DNA of 10,000 nucleotides, taken from the NCBI GenBank assembly GCA_002005505.1, contig KV908396.1:287726-297725 (forward strand). Reading direction: 5' to 3'. Position numbers and translations under genes: made by a program. Below the pieces are notes generated by a model. That model had not been told where the DNA came from. It worked only from the letters and a program-made list of their open reading frames with translations, and did not search any database. Of the stretch, positions 4,522 through 10,000 are shown in pieces; the stretch's first letter is position 1, and each line of letters begins with the position of its first letter. The DNA is from Botryococcus braunii. Its lineage: Eukaryota; Chlorophyta; Trebouxiophyceae.

Positions 4522-7521
4522 TGTGGGCAGGTGCGTGCGTACGCACGCGCGTGTGTGTGTAGGGGGGGGGTGTGGGGGGGGGTGTCAGGGGGGTGTGGTT
4601 TCGGCCCTTCCATGGCAGAGAATTTTCCTTCTGCCAGGAAGGTCGGTAATCTCAGTGGAATGGAGGATGGGCCCACATATAGGAAAAGGATGCAATAGAA
4701 GTGATGCTTGTGTCAAGTTACGCAGGAAATACAGAGTTTGCGCGATGAGCTGCTGGCCACAGAGGGGGCCAACGACGCCCTGCTTTCACGTTTACAGGCA
4801 GCTCAGGAAAGGATGAAGGCGATTGCAGAAGATGCGGATGCATTACGCAGTGAAATGGCAAGGGCACGTGAAGCAGAGCAGGCTGCTGCTACGGAAGCTC
4901 GAACTGCATATGCAAATGCCTTAGCTGCAACACAAGAAGCCGCTACGGAAGCACACCGGCTTGTCAGTGCATCAGATGCAGCACATGCAGCGGAAATTGG
5001 CCGCATGACTAAGGTACTGTGGGAAAATGTCATTGTGGCGATGTTCGGTGTGCAGACAAGGTGCAAGTCACAAAAGATCACTTATTCCTGAGATTGCAAG
5101 TATGTTTGCTCCACGTTCTACTTCCATTTTGTGCCACCTGCGGTCTTGCCTTTGTTGCATACACTTTTCGTTCGGAGCATGCTTACCCTGAATGTCGTGA
5201 AAGATCTCTGAAATTTCTGCTCTTAAAAGGATGCCATGGTTTCATGCCTTATCCATACGCCCCCCCCCCCCCCGTTCACCCAAACGTAAAAATCTCCCAT
5301 CTGCTCATATATTGAAGCAAAGGACCGGGAAGAGGAGGGTCAGGGGCGAGGAAGAGGAGGGCCTTATATTCATATGCAAAAAGCAGGTCAGAACATTGCA
5401 GCTGCCTGCAACCTGTTGTAAATATCTGATTTCACACTTTTGCAGGACATTGAGGATGCTCGAGGAGAATGCCATGAGTCACGGACGGAGCTCAAGCGAC
5501 TTGCTGGAGAGATAGGCACTCTCACTGGACAGCTCAGCGCTAGCAGGGCTGAGACTATAGCTGCCCAAGCCATGGCACAGCATCTTGTTCAAGAGCATGC
5601 CGCTAAAGTTAGTGGGCTGGAGAAGGCAAGTTCCCATAGATGAATGATATAAAGGACCCGGACATGATGTGTCTCTTGGCCATGTAGCTTACAAGATCCC
5701 TCACCGTCTCAGTCCCTTTACAAATCCCACCATCTCACCAAGCAAAAATACCTTGATCCTTGGACAACGCCTAAGTTTTCTTCAGAATGAACGCTTTCTA
5801 TGTTGTCTGAGTCCTGCTCCTTTGACGGTAACTCTCAATGCCAGAAAATGGCACGTTTAGGGGAGGCCTATCAGTTACCATGCGGCTGTTACTGCCCCCG
5901 ATCACTGCAGATGGTGGTTGTAAAGTATGATGATAAAGAATCTAAATGACAGCGTTTTTCTAATCAATTTGCTCATGTAGCCCTGGCCAGGTCTTTCCAC
6001 AATGTGGTAAGGCACTGAGATAAACAATGTACCTATCTTTATTAATCCAGTTGTTGTGTAGCCGAAAGAGTCTTTCTCATCCCCCACCCACTTGAGTTTC
6101 GAAAGTCATTGAAGCCCAAAAGAGCCTTTTTACTCCTCTGTTGTTGGCTCCCATACCGGGAGCAAAATAGGGTTGCTCTTGGGGCCTCATTGAGACAGTT
6201 CAAAAGGAATCTGGTGCAGACTTTCACGAACAGGCGACCTATGTTGATATATTCAGCAACATGTCCATCAATCCTTGTAGTAGAAACAACATGCTGATGC
6301 ACTGACACGGAGTAGAGCTTTGCTGCAGACGGTTGCCAAGATGCAGATGGCCCTCGCAGAGTCAAAAGGGAAGGAGGAAACCAACCAATCGGAACTACGG
6401 CGACTACGTCGTGATTCTCGTGATGCAGCGGCCCGCGGCGAAGCTCTAGAACGGCAACATGCTGCTGAAGTGACAGAGTTGAAACGGGTATGGTTGATTT
6501 GGGGTCTCCCTTCCTCTTTCCCCATGTGTTTGCCCCTGTTTCACCGGTATGTCATATTCTGTTTTTCAGATGCAGACATGCATGCACATGGCTTGTGTGG
6601 ATTTTGAGCCAGGGCATTTAATTATCCTGTCCTATGAGCCGACACTTTTCCATCAACTTAGAAAGAGTATGATGATCAGTTGATAAAGAAGTTTATGACT
6701 GTTGTTTTACCTAGGAAGGTAATGCATGGGCATACCTTCCGTTAGTTCGCAAAGGCGAACTTATTCCGCATGGCATGTTGCGTGTAGGCCTTTGAAGAAG
6801 CACAAACTGCATTGGAAAGTCTGCGTCAAGAAGCATCACACGAAGCAAACCGCTCTGCAAAGTATAGGCGAGCACTGGCAGACATTGACGACCTCATTTT
6901 GTGGGCAAGAAATTCCCCATCTGCGGCCAAATCCGGTGGTCATTCTGGCTTCAGGTAAGTGATCACGAATTGTTCACTGAGTCCCTGAATACCTGCAAAA
7001 TGTTGGTCGCCTTAACCCCAGCAAAGCTTGGTTGCTTAACACACCACGAAAATGCTTAAATCTGTGTAAATAGGTGTCAATAGTTACATTATAGTTCTAC
7101 CTCAATGCGTCCCTTATCCAGTCTGAGGAAAGATAGGGGGTCCTCGGTTTAACCCTATTTGCCTGTCCCTATCTACCCCTAACCCGCAGACACACACGCT
7201 GTGTGCCCCCCTTTTTTCCCATGCGCAGGCAAATATTGACACATCACTTGAGTCCTTGTAAGAGAGGACTAAATGCGGACATCCTGCAGGATACCCCGTC
7301 CTCCTTCCATTGTACTTCCATCCCCTCAACGGCCAGCATCAACAGGTGCCGCACACAGTCAGGCTTCCTATGGGACCAACAAGCCTCGACCAAAGGACAT
7401 GTACCCACTAACTGTAAAGGTTGACAATCCGGCTTACATGTCCCCAACTGCCTGCTACTCACCAGCTGCCAGTGTGGGCGAATCAGCATTTGCAAGTGCG
7501 TGCGAGTCTCATGGACGGTGA
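578..7521 (+). CDS. KIF15: Kinesin-12 (KIF15/KIN12-like) motor protein gene, spliced, core model
   Basis: The joined coding segments are 578-715, 808-896, 1044-1272, 1426-1651, 1799-1981, 2287-2465, 3065-3255, 3424-3615, 3799-4009, 4182-4307, 4726-5013, 5446-5625, 6329-6487, 6788-6954 and 7290-7521. Every join keeps one open frame. Kinesin-12 proteins are plus-end-directed, ATP-driven microtubule motors; KIF15 works on spindle microtubules and plant KIN12 in the phragmoplast and division site. The sequence shows the full motor: VIIRIRP, P-loop GQTGSGKT, switch I NRESSRSH, switch II DLAGSE and YRDSRLT. These are followed by the neck signature VVNEDTQG, a stalk rich in heptad-like Glu/Ala/Leu, and a Pro/Ser-rich tail. 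Residue numbers in the entries below assume a 7-codon first exon at 461-481. The family call is firm. The first exon, the acceptor of exon 10 and the 3' end are uncertain. Known kinesin-12s are often longer (KIF15 about 1,400 residues), so more tail may exist. Confidence 0.9.
808..896 (+). CDS. Kinesin-12 exon 3: first motor strand, RxRP motif
   Basis: After the TAG acceptor at 805-807 the frame reads VIIRIRP, the beta-1 strand of the kinesin motor. Its R-x-R-P loop contacts the adenine of ATP (motif N4). It continues with a charged stretch rich in Arg and Glu ([11 protein letters not shown]). The donor is GCAA|GTTTAT at 896/897, leaving phase 2, which is exactly what exon 4 needs; the resulting intron is 147 bp. 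Two other donors, after 859 (GTGATC) and after 874 (GTATGA), leave phase 1 and would put a stop early in exon 4, so they were rejected. Spacing from RIRP to the TFDH strand is about 41 residues, a little longer than in plant KIN12. Confidence 0.75.
1044..1272 (+). CDS. Kinesin-12 exon 4: motor domain with P-loop
   Basis: The exon follows TTAAACAG and encodes residues 84-159. It contains TFDHIAD, the [17 protein letters not shown] helix region, and [10 protein letters not shown], the Walker A P-loop that binds ATP phosphates (about residues 140-147, with Lys146 as the catalytic lysine). The LVGAP...[22 protein letters not shown] pattern is closest, from memory, to plant KIN12 and to KIF15. The exon ends CAG|GTGACA in phase 0. 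Reading on into the intron gives a non-conserved leucine-rich stretch and a stop, which supports the donor. Confidence 0.92.
1426..1651 (+). CDS. Kinesin-12 exon 5: central motor domain
   Basis: Starts at [15 protein letters not shown] after CTGCAG and encodes residues 160-234 plus one base. It includes the strongly conserved CSFLEIYNE segment and NLQLRED, followed by a Gly-rich turn and HIVLN. These are standard kinesin elements, and the LQLRED-x-x-x-G-x-Y-V-x-x-L run is typical of kinesin-12. The donor C|GTAAGG is strong and leaves phase 1. Intron 4 before it is 153 bp. Translation past the donor loses all similarity and stops at 1681. Confidence 0.92.
1799..1981 (+). CDS. Kinesin-12 exon 6: switch I and start of switch II
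   Basis: The acceptor TTTGCTGCAG|AG completes a Gln codon split by intron 5, restoring the expected spacing [21 protein letters not shown]. The exon carries [11 protein letters not shown] (switch I, about residues 257-264, which senses the gamma-phosphate) and ends in RLNIIDLA plus the first base of the Gly of switch II DLAGSE. The donor is GCAG|GTTGCC, phase 1. Intron 5 is 147 bp and intron 6 is 305 bp. Confidence 0.92.
2287..2465 (+). CDS. Kinesin-12 exon 7: switch II and microtubule-binding helices
   Basis: The acceptor CGCCAG|GT completes the switch II glycine, giving DLAGSERNK. It then reads through [17 protein letters not shown] to [14 protein letters not shown], the loop-12/alpha-5 region that contacts tubulin. 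These residues (about 297-355) match the kinesin-12 consensus closely. The exon ends at the perfect donor CAG|GTAAAC in phase 0. The next conserved residues, DSLGGN, come only 599 bp later, so a large intron splits the motor here. Confidence 0.93.
2506..2613 (+). pseudogene. Exon-like segment of kinesin-12-type coiled coil within intron 7
   Basis: Thirty-six codons lie between a good acceptor (CTCCTCTGTATGCAG) and a possible donor (TAT|GTAGGA), in phase 0 on both sides, so inclusion would keep the gene in frame. The segment reads as coiled coil; its core is [19 protein letters not shown]. From memory this resembles a conserved stretch far down the tail of plant KIN12 proteins (A-D-L-E-E-K-H-x-x-L-L-x-R-H-R), not any part of a motor. 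It would insert between the DSRLTFLLQ helix and the DSLGGN loop. It may be a displaced or duplicated tail exon, a cassette exon of an unusual isoform, or an assembly artefact. It contains no stop; the same frame stops at 2635. Confidence 0.4.
2843..2958 (+). repeat. Compound (TG)n / (TGTGTC)n microsatellite in intron 7
   Basis: A pure TG run (2843-2872) passes into four TGTGTC hexamers (2869-2892), then TG with TGTA interruptions. It ends in six perfect TGTGTC hexamers (2921-2956). The tract ends about 105 bases before the exon 8 acceptor. Long open frames of Val/Cys or His/Thr repeats here are artefacts of the repeat. Confidence 0.97.
3065..3255 (+). CDS. Kinesin-12 exon 8: end of motor and neck
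   Basis: Starts DSLGGNAKT directly after TTTTCAG, reads IANVSPA, then [23 protein letters not shown] (residues about 356-405). This is the end of the motor and the family-typical neck: VVNEDTQG is the residue string of KIF15. It then enters coiled coil ([11 protein letters not shown]). The donor is AAG|GTGACA in phase 2, and the frame stops immediately beyond (AGG TGA), supporting the splice site. Confidence 0.93.
3424..3615 (+). CDS. Kinesin-12 exon 9: first stalk coiled coil
   Basis: The acceptor GGTGCAG|G completes the split Arg codon, so the junction reads [13 protein letters not shown]. The 64 codons are rich in Glu, Leu, Arg and Ser with heptad-like spacing ([27 protein letters not shown]) and no Pro-rich breaks apart from one Pro. 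This corresponds to the first stalk coil that dimerises kinesin-12. The donor AAAT|GTGAGT is strong, phase 2. Intron 8 is 168 bp. Confidence 0.85.
3799..4009 (+). CDS. Kinesin-12 exon 10: stalk segment with two possible acceptors
   Basis: The conserved-looking part reads [21 protein letters not shown], a Trp-Glu-Asp-Leu stretch, then [12 protein letters not shown] and the donor CAG|GTGTTG in phase 0. Two acceptors both complete the Met codon left by exon 9. One is TTATTGCCAG|G (exon from 3799), preceded by a pyrimidine-rich run. The other is GCGGACAG|G (exon from 3835), with a poor tract. They differ by 36 bases, i.e. twelve residues ([12 protein letters not shown]), and both keep frame. I chose the upstream one for its better pyrimidine tract. 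The sequence before 3799 in the same frame is treated as intron. Confidence 0.75.
4182..4307 (+). CDS. Kinesin-12 exon 11: stalk coiled coil (42 codons)
   Basis: Phase 0 on both sides, between GTTTTCACACAG and CAG|GTGCGG. It starts [12 protein letters not shown] and ends [12 protein letters not shown]. The charged, Leu/Ala-spaced composition is coiled coil. It is the first of four consecutive exons ending in a His-Ala-Ala motif ten residues before the boundary. It is too short for a simple open-frame search but is well bounded and in frame with its neighbours. Confidence 0.8.
4455..4517 (+). repeat. (GT)n microsatellite, about 31 units, in intron 11
   Basis: A pure GT run. It is preceded at 4432-4447 by a (CG)n-rich stretch and followed by GCGCGTGTG. 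Alternating purine-pyrimidine DNA of this kind is the classic Z-DNA former. Confidence 0.98.
4533..4548. repeat. 16-bp perfect palindrome GCGTGCGTACGCACGC
   Basis: The sequence equals its own reverse complement with the centre at TA/GC (4540/4541). It also alternates purine and pyrimidine, so it can adopt a cruciform or Z-form. It lies between the GT tract and the poly(G) runs. Confidence 0.9.
4562..4600 (+). repeat. Poly(G) runs, potential G-quadruplex, sense strand
   Basis: Runs of nine, nine and six G are separated by TGT and TGTCA, followed by TGTGG. The two nine-G runs can each supply two G3 tracts, so four stacked tracts with short loops are available. The G-rich strand is the sense strand, so a quadruplex could also form in the pre-mRNA. 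Confidence 0.75.
4726..5013 (+). CDS. Kinesin-12 exon 12: long Ala/Glu-rich coiled coil
   Basis: Ninety-six codons, phase 0 on both sides (TTACGCAG acceptor, AAG|GTACTG donor). It begins [20 protein letters not shown] and continues as a long Ala/Glu/Arg coiled coil without Pro or Gly breaks, with repeated EA-rich units ([23 protein letters not shown]). It ends [12 protein letters not shown]. The role is stalk dimerisation. The composition is strongly alanine-rich compared with exon 9. Confidence 0.88.
5014..5445 (+). other. Intron 12 (432 bp)
   Basis: It contains a 14-base C run (5260-5273) and a purine-rich block with a direct repeat GGAAGAGGAGGG at 5328-5339 and 5350-5361. A 69-bp open, phase-0 segment (5318-5386) with a CAG|GTCAGA donor overlaps that block and is discussed as a possible cassette exon. 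The acceptor is CACACTTTTGCAG. Confidence 0.7.
5260..5273 (+). repeat. C14 homopolymer in intron 12
   Basis: Fourteen consecutive C bases. Such a run is prone to length variation and sequencing error. It does not touch coding sequence. Confidence 0.95.
5446..5625 (+). CDS. Kinesin-12 exon 13: coiled coil, followed by a GC donor
   Basis: Sixty codons from [19 protein letters not shown] to [13 protein letters not shown]. The 3' boundary is AAG|GCAAGT, the standard form of the rare GC-AG donor; no GT donor near this point gives a useful phase. Reading on gives five residues and a stop at 5641-5643. The acceptor after 5445 is strong, and both ends are phase 0. The His-Ala-Ala ending matches the exons on either side. 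Confidence 0.82.
5626..6328 (+). other. Intron 13 (703 bp), GC-AG type
   Basis: Begins GCAAGT and ends GCTTTGCTGCAG. I see no convincing exon, repeat or RNA gene inside it. Confidence 0.65.
6329..6487 (+). CDS. Kinesin-12 exon 14: coiled coil (53 codons)
   Basis: Phase 0 both sides, from [17 protein letters not shown] to [13 protein letters not shown], with donor CGG|GTATGG. It is highly charged ([20 protein letters not shown]), with Leu/Ala at heptad-like spacing. Translation past the donor becomes hydrophobic and unrelated. It continues the stalk and shares the exon-end motif of exons 11-13. Confidence 0.85.
6488..6787 (+). other. Intron 14 (300 bp)
   Basis: Contains one open, phase-0 segment of 19 codons (6662-6718, CAACTTAG acceptor, AAG|GTAATG donor, start [11 protein letters not shown]) that could be a small cassette exon. 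A 7-bp hairpin (6744-6761) is also present. Otherwise I see nothing. Confidence 0.55.
6788..6954 (+). CDS. Kinesin-12 exon 15: last coiled coil and start of tail
   Basis: After CGTGTAG the frame reads [16 protein letters not shown], then [19 protein letters not shown] and a Ser/Gly-rich end. The donor CAG|GTAAGT is a perfect consensus, phase 2. The first two thirds are coiled coil; the Trp-Ala-Arg-Asn-Ser-Pro-Ser turn marks the change to a disordered tail. The acceptor has a weak pyrimidine tract, but frame and content support it. Confidence 0.8.
7229..7424 (+). CDS. Alternative exon 16 with different reading frame and C-terminus
   Basis: Preceded by a strong tract (CCCCCCTTTTTTCCCATGCGCAG), with a G that completes the same split Arg codon. 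It gives about 65 residues starting [13 protein letters not shown] and ending at TGA 7422-7424. The residues look less like a designed tail than the 7290 reading, and this overlaps it in another frame. Offered as an alternative splice form, not as the main model. Confidence 0.25.
7290..7521 (+). CDS. Kinesin-12 exon 16: Pro/Ser-rich tail, possible end of protein
   Basis: The acceptor ATCCTGCAG|G completes the split Arg codon, then reads [17 protein letters not shown], then a basic [22 protein letters not shown] and an Ala/Ser end, stopping at TGA 7519-7521. Low-complexity Pro/Ser tails with basic patches are common in kinesins and are often sites of mitotic phosphorylation (inference). A competing acceptor at 7227-7228 has a much better pyrimidine tract and also fits phase 2. 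It would use another frame and stop at 7422-7424. The donor CG|GTGACT at 7517/7518 could instead carry the frame to further exons, so this may not be the last exon. Confidence 0.6.
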
Positions 7522-7571
7522 CTCATGATCTGCAGGCAGAACCTGTCTCCTGCCTCCGTGCCATTTTCGAA

Positions 7572-7599
7572 GCGCTCTTGGGGACTTCCCCAAGAGCGC
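7572..7599 (+). repeat. Perfect 12-bp stem / 4-nt loop hairpin after the stop codon
   Basis: GCGCTCTTGGGG, loop ACTT, CCCCAAGAGCGC: all twelve base pairs match, eight of them G-C. It lies 50 bases downstream of the TGA at 7519-7521. It could be an RNA stem-loop in the 3' UTR or a DNA cruciform. No U-rich tract follows immediately, and it is not the histone-mRNA stem-loop sequence. Confidence 0.9.
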
Positions 7600-8161
7600 A
7601 TCATTTCATGAGTTCCTTTGAACTTTTCTTAACGCACTATGCTTCTGGTCCACTGCTGAGGACCTTGCCGTGTTTCGTGTCTGTACAGTATCCTTTTGTG
7701 GAGCTGACAGTTGCCGTTCACTTTGCTCCAACCGGAACTTGGTTCAGAACGCTTTATCTCTCAAAGGCATTACTTTATTCAAATTGATACATTCATCCTT
7801 TATTCAAATGGATGCAGTTTTCACAACGTTATGGTAATTGAAGACCTGATCGTTATTTCTGGCTCGTGATCCTGACCTTACGAGGTTTATACATGTCTGC
7901 AGTTTGATAGAACACTCAAATGTTGATATCGTTCCATCCGACCAAACATTGCTTGCGGCAAGTCATTTGCATTCCCTCTGACTTCCGGAGTGGATCCATC
8001 CTTTGATTCCCAAGTTATTTTCGTGGTGCCTGGGCATGGCGTGCTTCAAAGTGTGGGTCTAATAGATGATGCGTGATCGTTCTCTGAGGATGGTACGCGA
8101 GAACACATCATAAAATAGTGCTGCAGCAAGCATAGTGATTAGGGACAGGCAGTTGAAGGTG

Positions 8162-8179
8162 ACCAAGCTCATGCTTGGT
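8162..8179. repeat. Small hairpin, 7-bp stem, 4-nt loop
   Basis: ACCAAGC, loop TCAT, GCTTGGT. It is isolated, with no linked gene or tRNA-like context. Confidence 0.7.
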
Positions 8180-8494
8180 AAAGTCATTTGGGTTGATTGT
8201 TGTGGAACGAAAATTTGCACATGGCAATTTTGGACATGCTCTAGTGCATAAAGCAGCCGGGGATGCCTCATCCCTGCCCTCTCAACGACCATATGTAAAC
8301 AAGTGCCTCGCAGTGGCGCAAGGTTATGCAGTATATACTACGTAGGGGCACTTCGGAGGAGTGGTCATGCATGTCAGTGAATATGGACCTAGCAGAGACG
8401 ATTGCCACATAAACAAAGACAGTTTTTGATGCATCCTTACTTGTTTCTGCCATTCGTCCATGTCCAGAGCAAGACCAAGGCATTCTCTGGCCCC

Positions 8495-8701
<207 letters not shown>

Positions 8702-8802
8702 TATTCCCATGCCCGTTGCAATAACTCACATGTAGCCTGATACAGCGCTCAAGCTTGATTCAATGTACGACACACGTGTTGGAGTATCCCACATCCCTGC
8801 AG

Positions 8803-8869
8803 GTTATATGCGGCTCAGAAAATGTACTACAAAACTGCCCGTGGCCAAAAGCCTCCAGCTGCCCTCCCG
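8803..8869 (+). CDS. Candidate exon 17 of the kinesin tail
   Basis: A good acceptor (GGAGTATCCCACATCCCTGCAG) is followed by G, then a frame reading LYAAQKMYYKTARGQKPPAALP. The phase-2 entry matches the CG|GTGACT donor at the end of exon 16. Leaving at CCG|GTATTC (phase 0) fits the phase-0 entry of the 9133 segment. A stronger donor, CAC|GTATGT, lies ten bases later but would leave phase 1. Basic, Tyr/Pro-rich content suits a disordered tail. No homologue is recognised, and another gene is possible. Confidence 0.35.
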
Positions 8870-9132
8870 GTATTCGCACGTATGTGTATATGCATACGTA
8901 CATCTAAACATATATTTATACATAATCATTAACACATACCACCCGGACTCTACTTTGTTAGCGCCCGAATATGTGTACTCCAAAGATCTGCCGTTGGCAG
9001 AAACACTTCTACAACACTTTAGAAAGAGCGGAAGGGACCTCTGCACCCTGTTTGACTGCTCTAGTACCCTTCATTTTCACAAGTAGGCACGTGCTTTGCC
9101 TGATAACTGTGACGGCAACCCCTACCAGCTAG

Positions 9133-9252
9133 CGTGAACGCCAGTGGGCACATCCACATGATAGCAAGAAGCGCCAGCTGTCAGCTGCGCCTTCTTCCAC
9201 GTCAGAGGCCTATGTGGAGCTCCTGGTGCAGCAGCTTGCCTCTGGGATTTGA
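9133..9252 (+). CDS. Candidate terminal exon (39 codons plus stop)
   Basis: After CCTACCAGCTAG the frame reads RERQWAHPHDSKKRQLSAAP, then a Ser-rich stretch and an amphipathic end AYVELLVQQLASGI before TGA at 9250-9252. Codon choice resembles the exons upstream. A second acceptor at 9143-9144 would start the same frame at Trp. It could be the last exon of the kinesin (via 8803-8869) or of an unrecognised gene. The overlapping frame from 9129 is also open for 57 codons, which lowers certainty. Confidence 0.4.
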   Translation, partial: RERQWAHPHDSKKRQLSAAPSSTSEAYVELLVQQLASGI

Positions 9253-10000
9253 TTCACTAGCCCTGTCTATCGATAGATATCACAAAGTTGGAAACGCCTT
9301 CCCCTAAATTAGGTGGGAGGGCAGGAACGCCCTTTAGCATGCATGTGCAAACGGTTTCCGCATACGGAAAATCTTCTTCATATGCGTGACTGACCGGTAC
9401 ATACCATTCAGACGCGCACGTTGAGAGTTCCCATGATCTTAGACAGGTTTCGCTACAGGCTAGCCTCCGGGTCCAGTTATGAGCTCTATAGATATAATTA
9501 GCTAATTATAGTAGAAAGGTGTGAAGTGTGCATGACCCGGCACACGCGGAGGAAATAATGCATGATAATATCCACACAGTATATACCACATACTATACGG
9601 TACATGCAGATAATTCTCCTTATGATGAGTTGCACATGGCGCCTGCGGGAGTTTTTCCAACATCCCGATATGCGACTGCCTGTGTAACATCTCTAATTTT
9701 TGCAAGCTTAAACTGTGAGGGTAGACGAGCAAGACGAGGGGACGTCACACACCGATTACAAACCTGCACATTGAGACCGTGCACGTGCGTTACGTTTCTA
9801 AACGTTTATAAAACTCCACCAACGTCAGTCCCCCCCCTCTCCAACAAAAACTGGGGGAAAGCACCCCTCCCCCACAAACAAAAAACGAATTCGAAAAAAG
9901 AATTCTTTTCGAGAAAAAAAAAAAAAACAAAAATTTCTTACAGCTTGAAGGTGCACGGGTACAGTCCACATTGCTGGGTGTAATCGTTATTGCTTCAGGC
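9253..10000. other. 3' flank without recognised gene; A-rich end
   Basis: The open frame 9528-9983 is not protein-like: its end is a Lys/Thr run encoded by the A-rich tract. Visible structures are the palindromes at 9266 and 9493, a 14-bp palindrome AAAAGAATTCTTTT (9896-9909) and an A-rich run around 9913-9927. Confidence 0.55.
9493..9510. repeat. 18-bp perfect palindrome TATAATTAGCTAATTATA
   Basis: Self-complementary over all 18 bases and AT-rich. It lies in the 3' flank about 240 bases after the candidate terminal exon. A second, shorter palindrome TCTATCGATAGA is at 9266-9277. It could bind a dimeric (for example homeodomain-like) protein or be chance in AT-rich DNA. Confidence 0.8.

Larger units (their letters stand above)
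4308..4725 (+). other. Intron 11 (418 bp) packed with unusual DNA structures
   Basis: No coding segment was found here. From 4420 to 4600 it holds alternating CG and GT tracts, a 16-bp palindrome and poly(G) runs, listed below. The acceptor is CAAGTTACGCAG. Confidence 0.75.

Noticed and set aside
4314..4698. Long open frames with Val-Cys or His-Thr runs in intron 11
   Set aside because: Produced by the GT tract and poly(G); located in an intron between two well-supported exons.
7229..7257. 29-base mini-exon between CGCAG and CTT|GTAAGA
   Set aside because: Splicing on to 7290 would use an intron of about 32 bases and create an immediate TGA.
7536..7787. Possible exon starting after CTGCAG at 7535 (AEPVSCLRAIF...)
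   Set aside because: It would need the weak donor AAG|GTTGAC at 7419/7420 and would discard the protein-like end of exon 16; the residues are not tail-like and span the hairpin.
8804..9046. 80-codon minus-strand open frame
   Set aside because: No recognisable domain or splice support; low-complexity Tyr/His stretch from AT-rich DNA.
9528..9983. 151-codon plus-strand open frame near the end of the window
   Set aside because: No family resemblance, low-complexity Lys/Thr end from the A-rich tract, no splice or start context.

Overview
This is eukaryotic nuclear DNA. It carries one intron-rich gene on the plus strand, encoding a kinesin-12 family motor (animal KIF15, plant KIN12/PAKRP1/POK). 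Fourteen exons, from about 578 to 7521, join in a consistent reading frame through AG/GT-type junctions, one of them GC-AG. Both animal-KIF15-like features (a VVNEDTQG neck) and plant-KIN12-like features are present. Many introns are short (92-183 bp), others are longer and carry (GT)n tracts, and base composition is balanced. An intron-rich alga or other protist is my best inference, but the species cannot be fixed from this window.

Layout: 1-460 shows no recognisable gene. A small candidate first exon (461-481) supplies the only reasonable start codon I can find. Exons 2-3 carry the N-terminal extension and the first motor strand (VIIRIRP). Exon 4 carries the P-loop, exon 6 switch I, the exon 6/7 junction switch II, and exons 7-8 the end of the motor and the neck. 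Exons 9-15 encode a coiled-coil stalk. Exon 16 encodes a Pro/Ser-rich tail ending at a stop at 7519-7521. Two further coding-like segments (8803-8869 and 9133-9252) have splice phases that would let them extend the tail, so the gene may reach 9252. All nucleotide-binding motifs are intact, so the gene looks functional. The protein would be about 936 residues (stop at 7521) or about 997 (stop at 9252).

The introns hold most of the other structure. There is a (TG)n/(TGTGTC)n tract in intron 7, a (CG)n-(GT)n-palindrome-poly(G) cluster in intron 11, a C14 run in intron 12, and a (CT)n-(TG)n block of about 200 bp at 8504-8700. No tRNA, rRNA, transposon, CRISPR or bacterial-type feature was found. 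From 9253 to 10000 there are only small palindromes and an A-rich tract.

Three observations deserve attention. First, a 36-codon, phase-0, exon-like segment lies inside the intron that splits the motor domain (2506-2613); it reads as kinesin-12 tail coiled coil, not motor. Second, four consecutive stalk exons all end at the same distance after a His-Ala-Ala motif, which suggests tandem exon duplication. Third, several splice sites look alternative, some preserving frame and one pair giving different C-termini.
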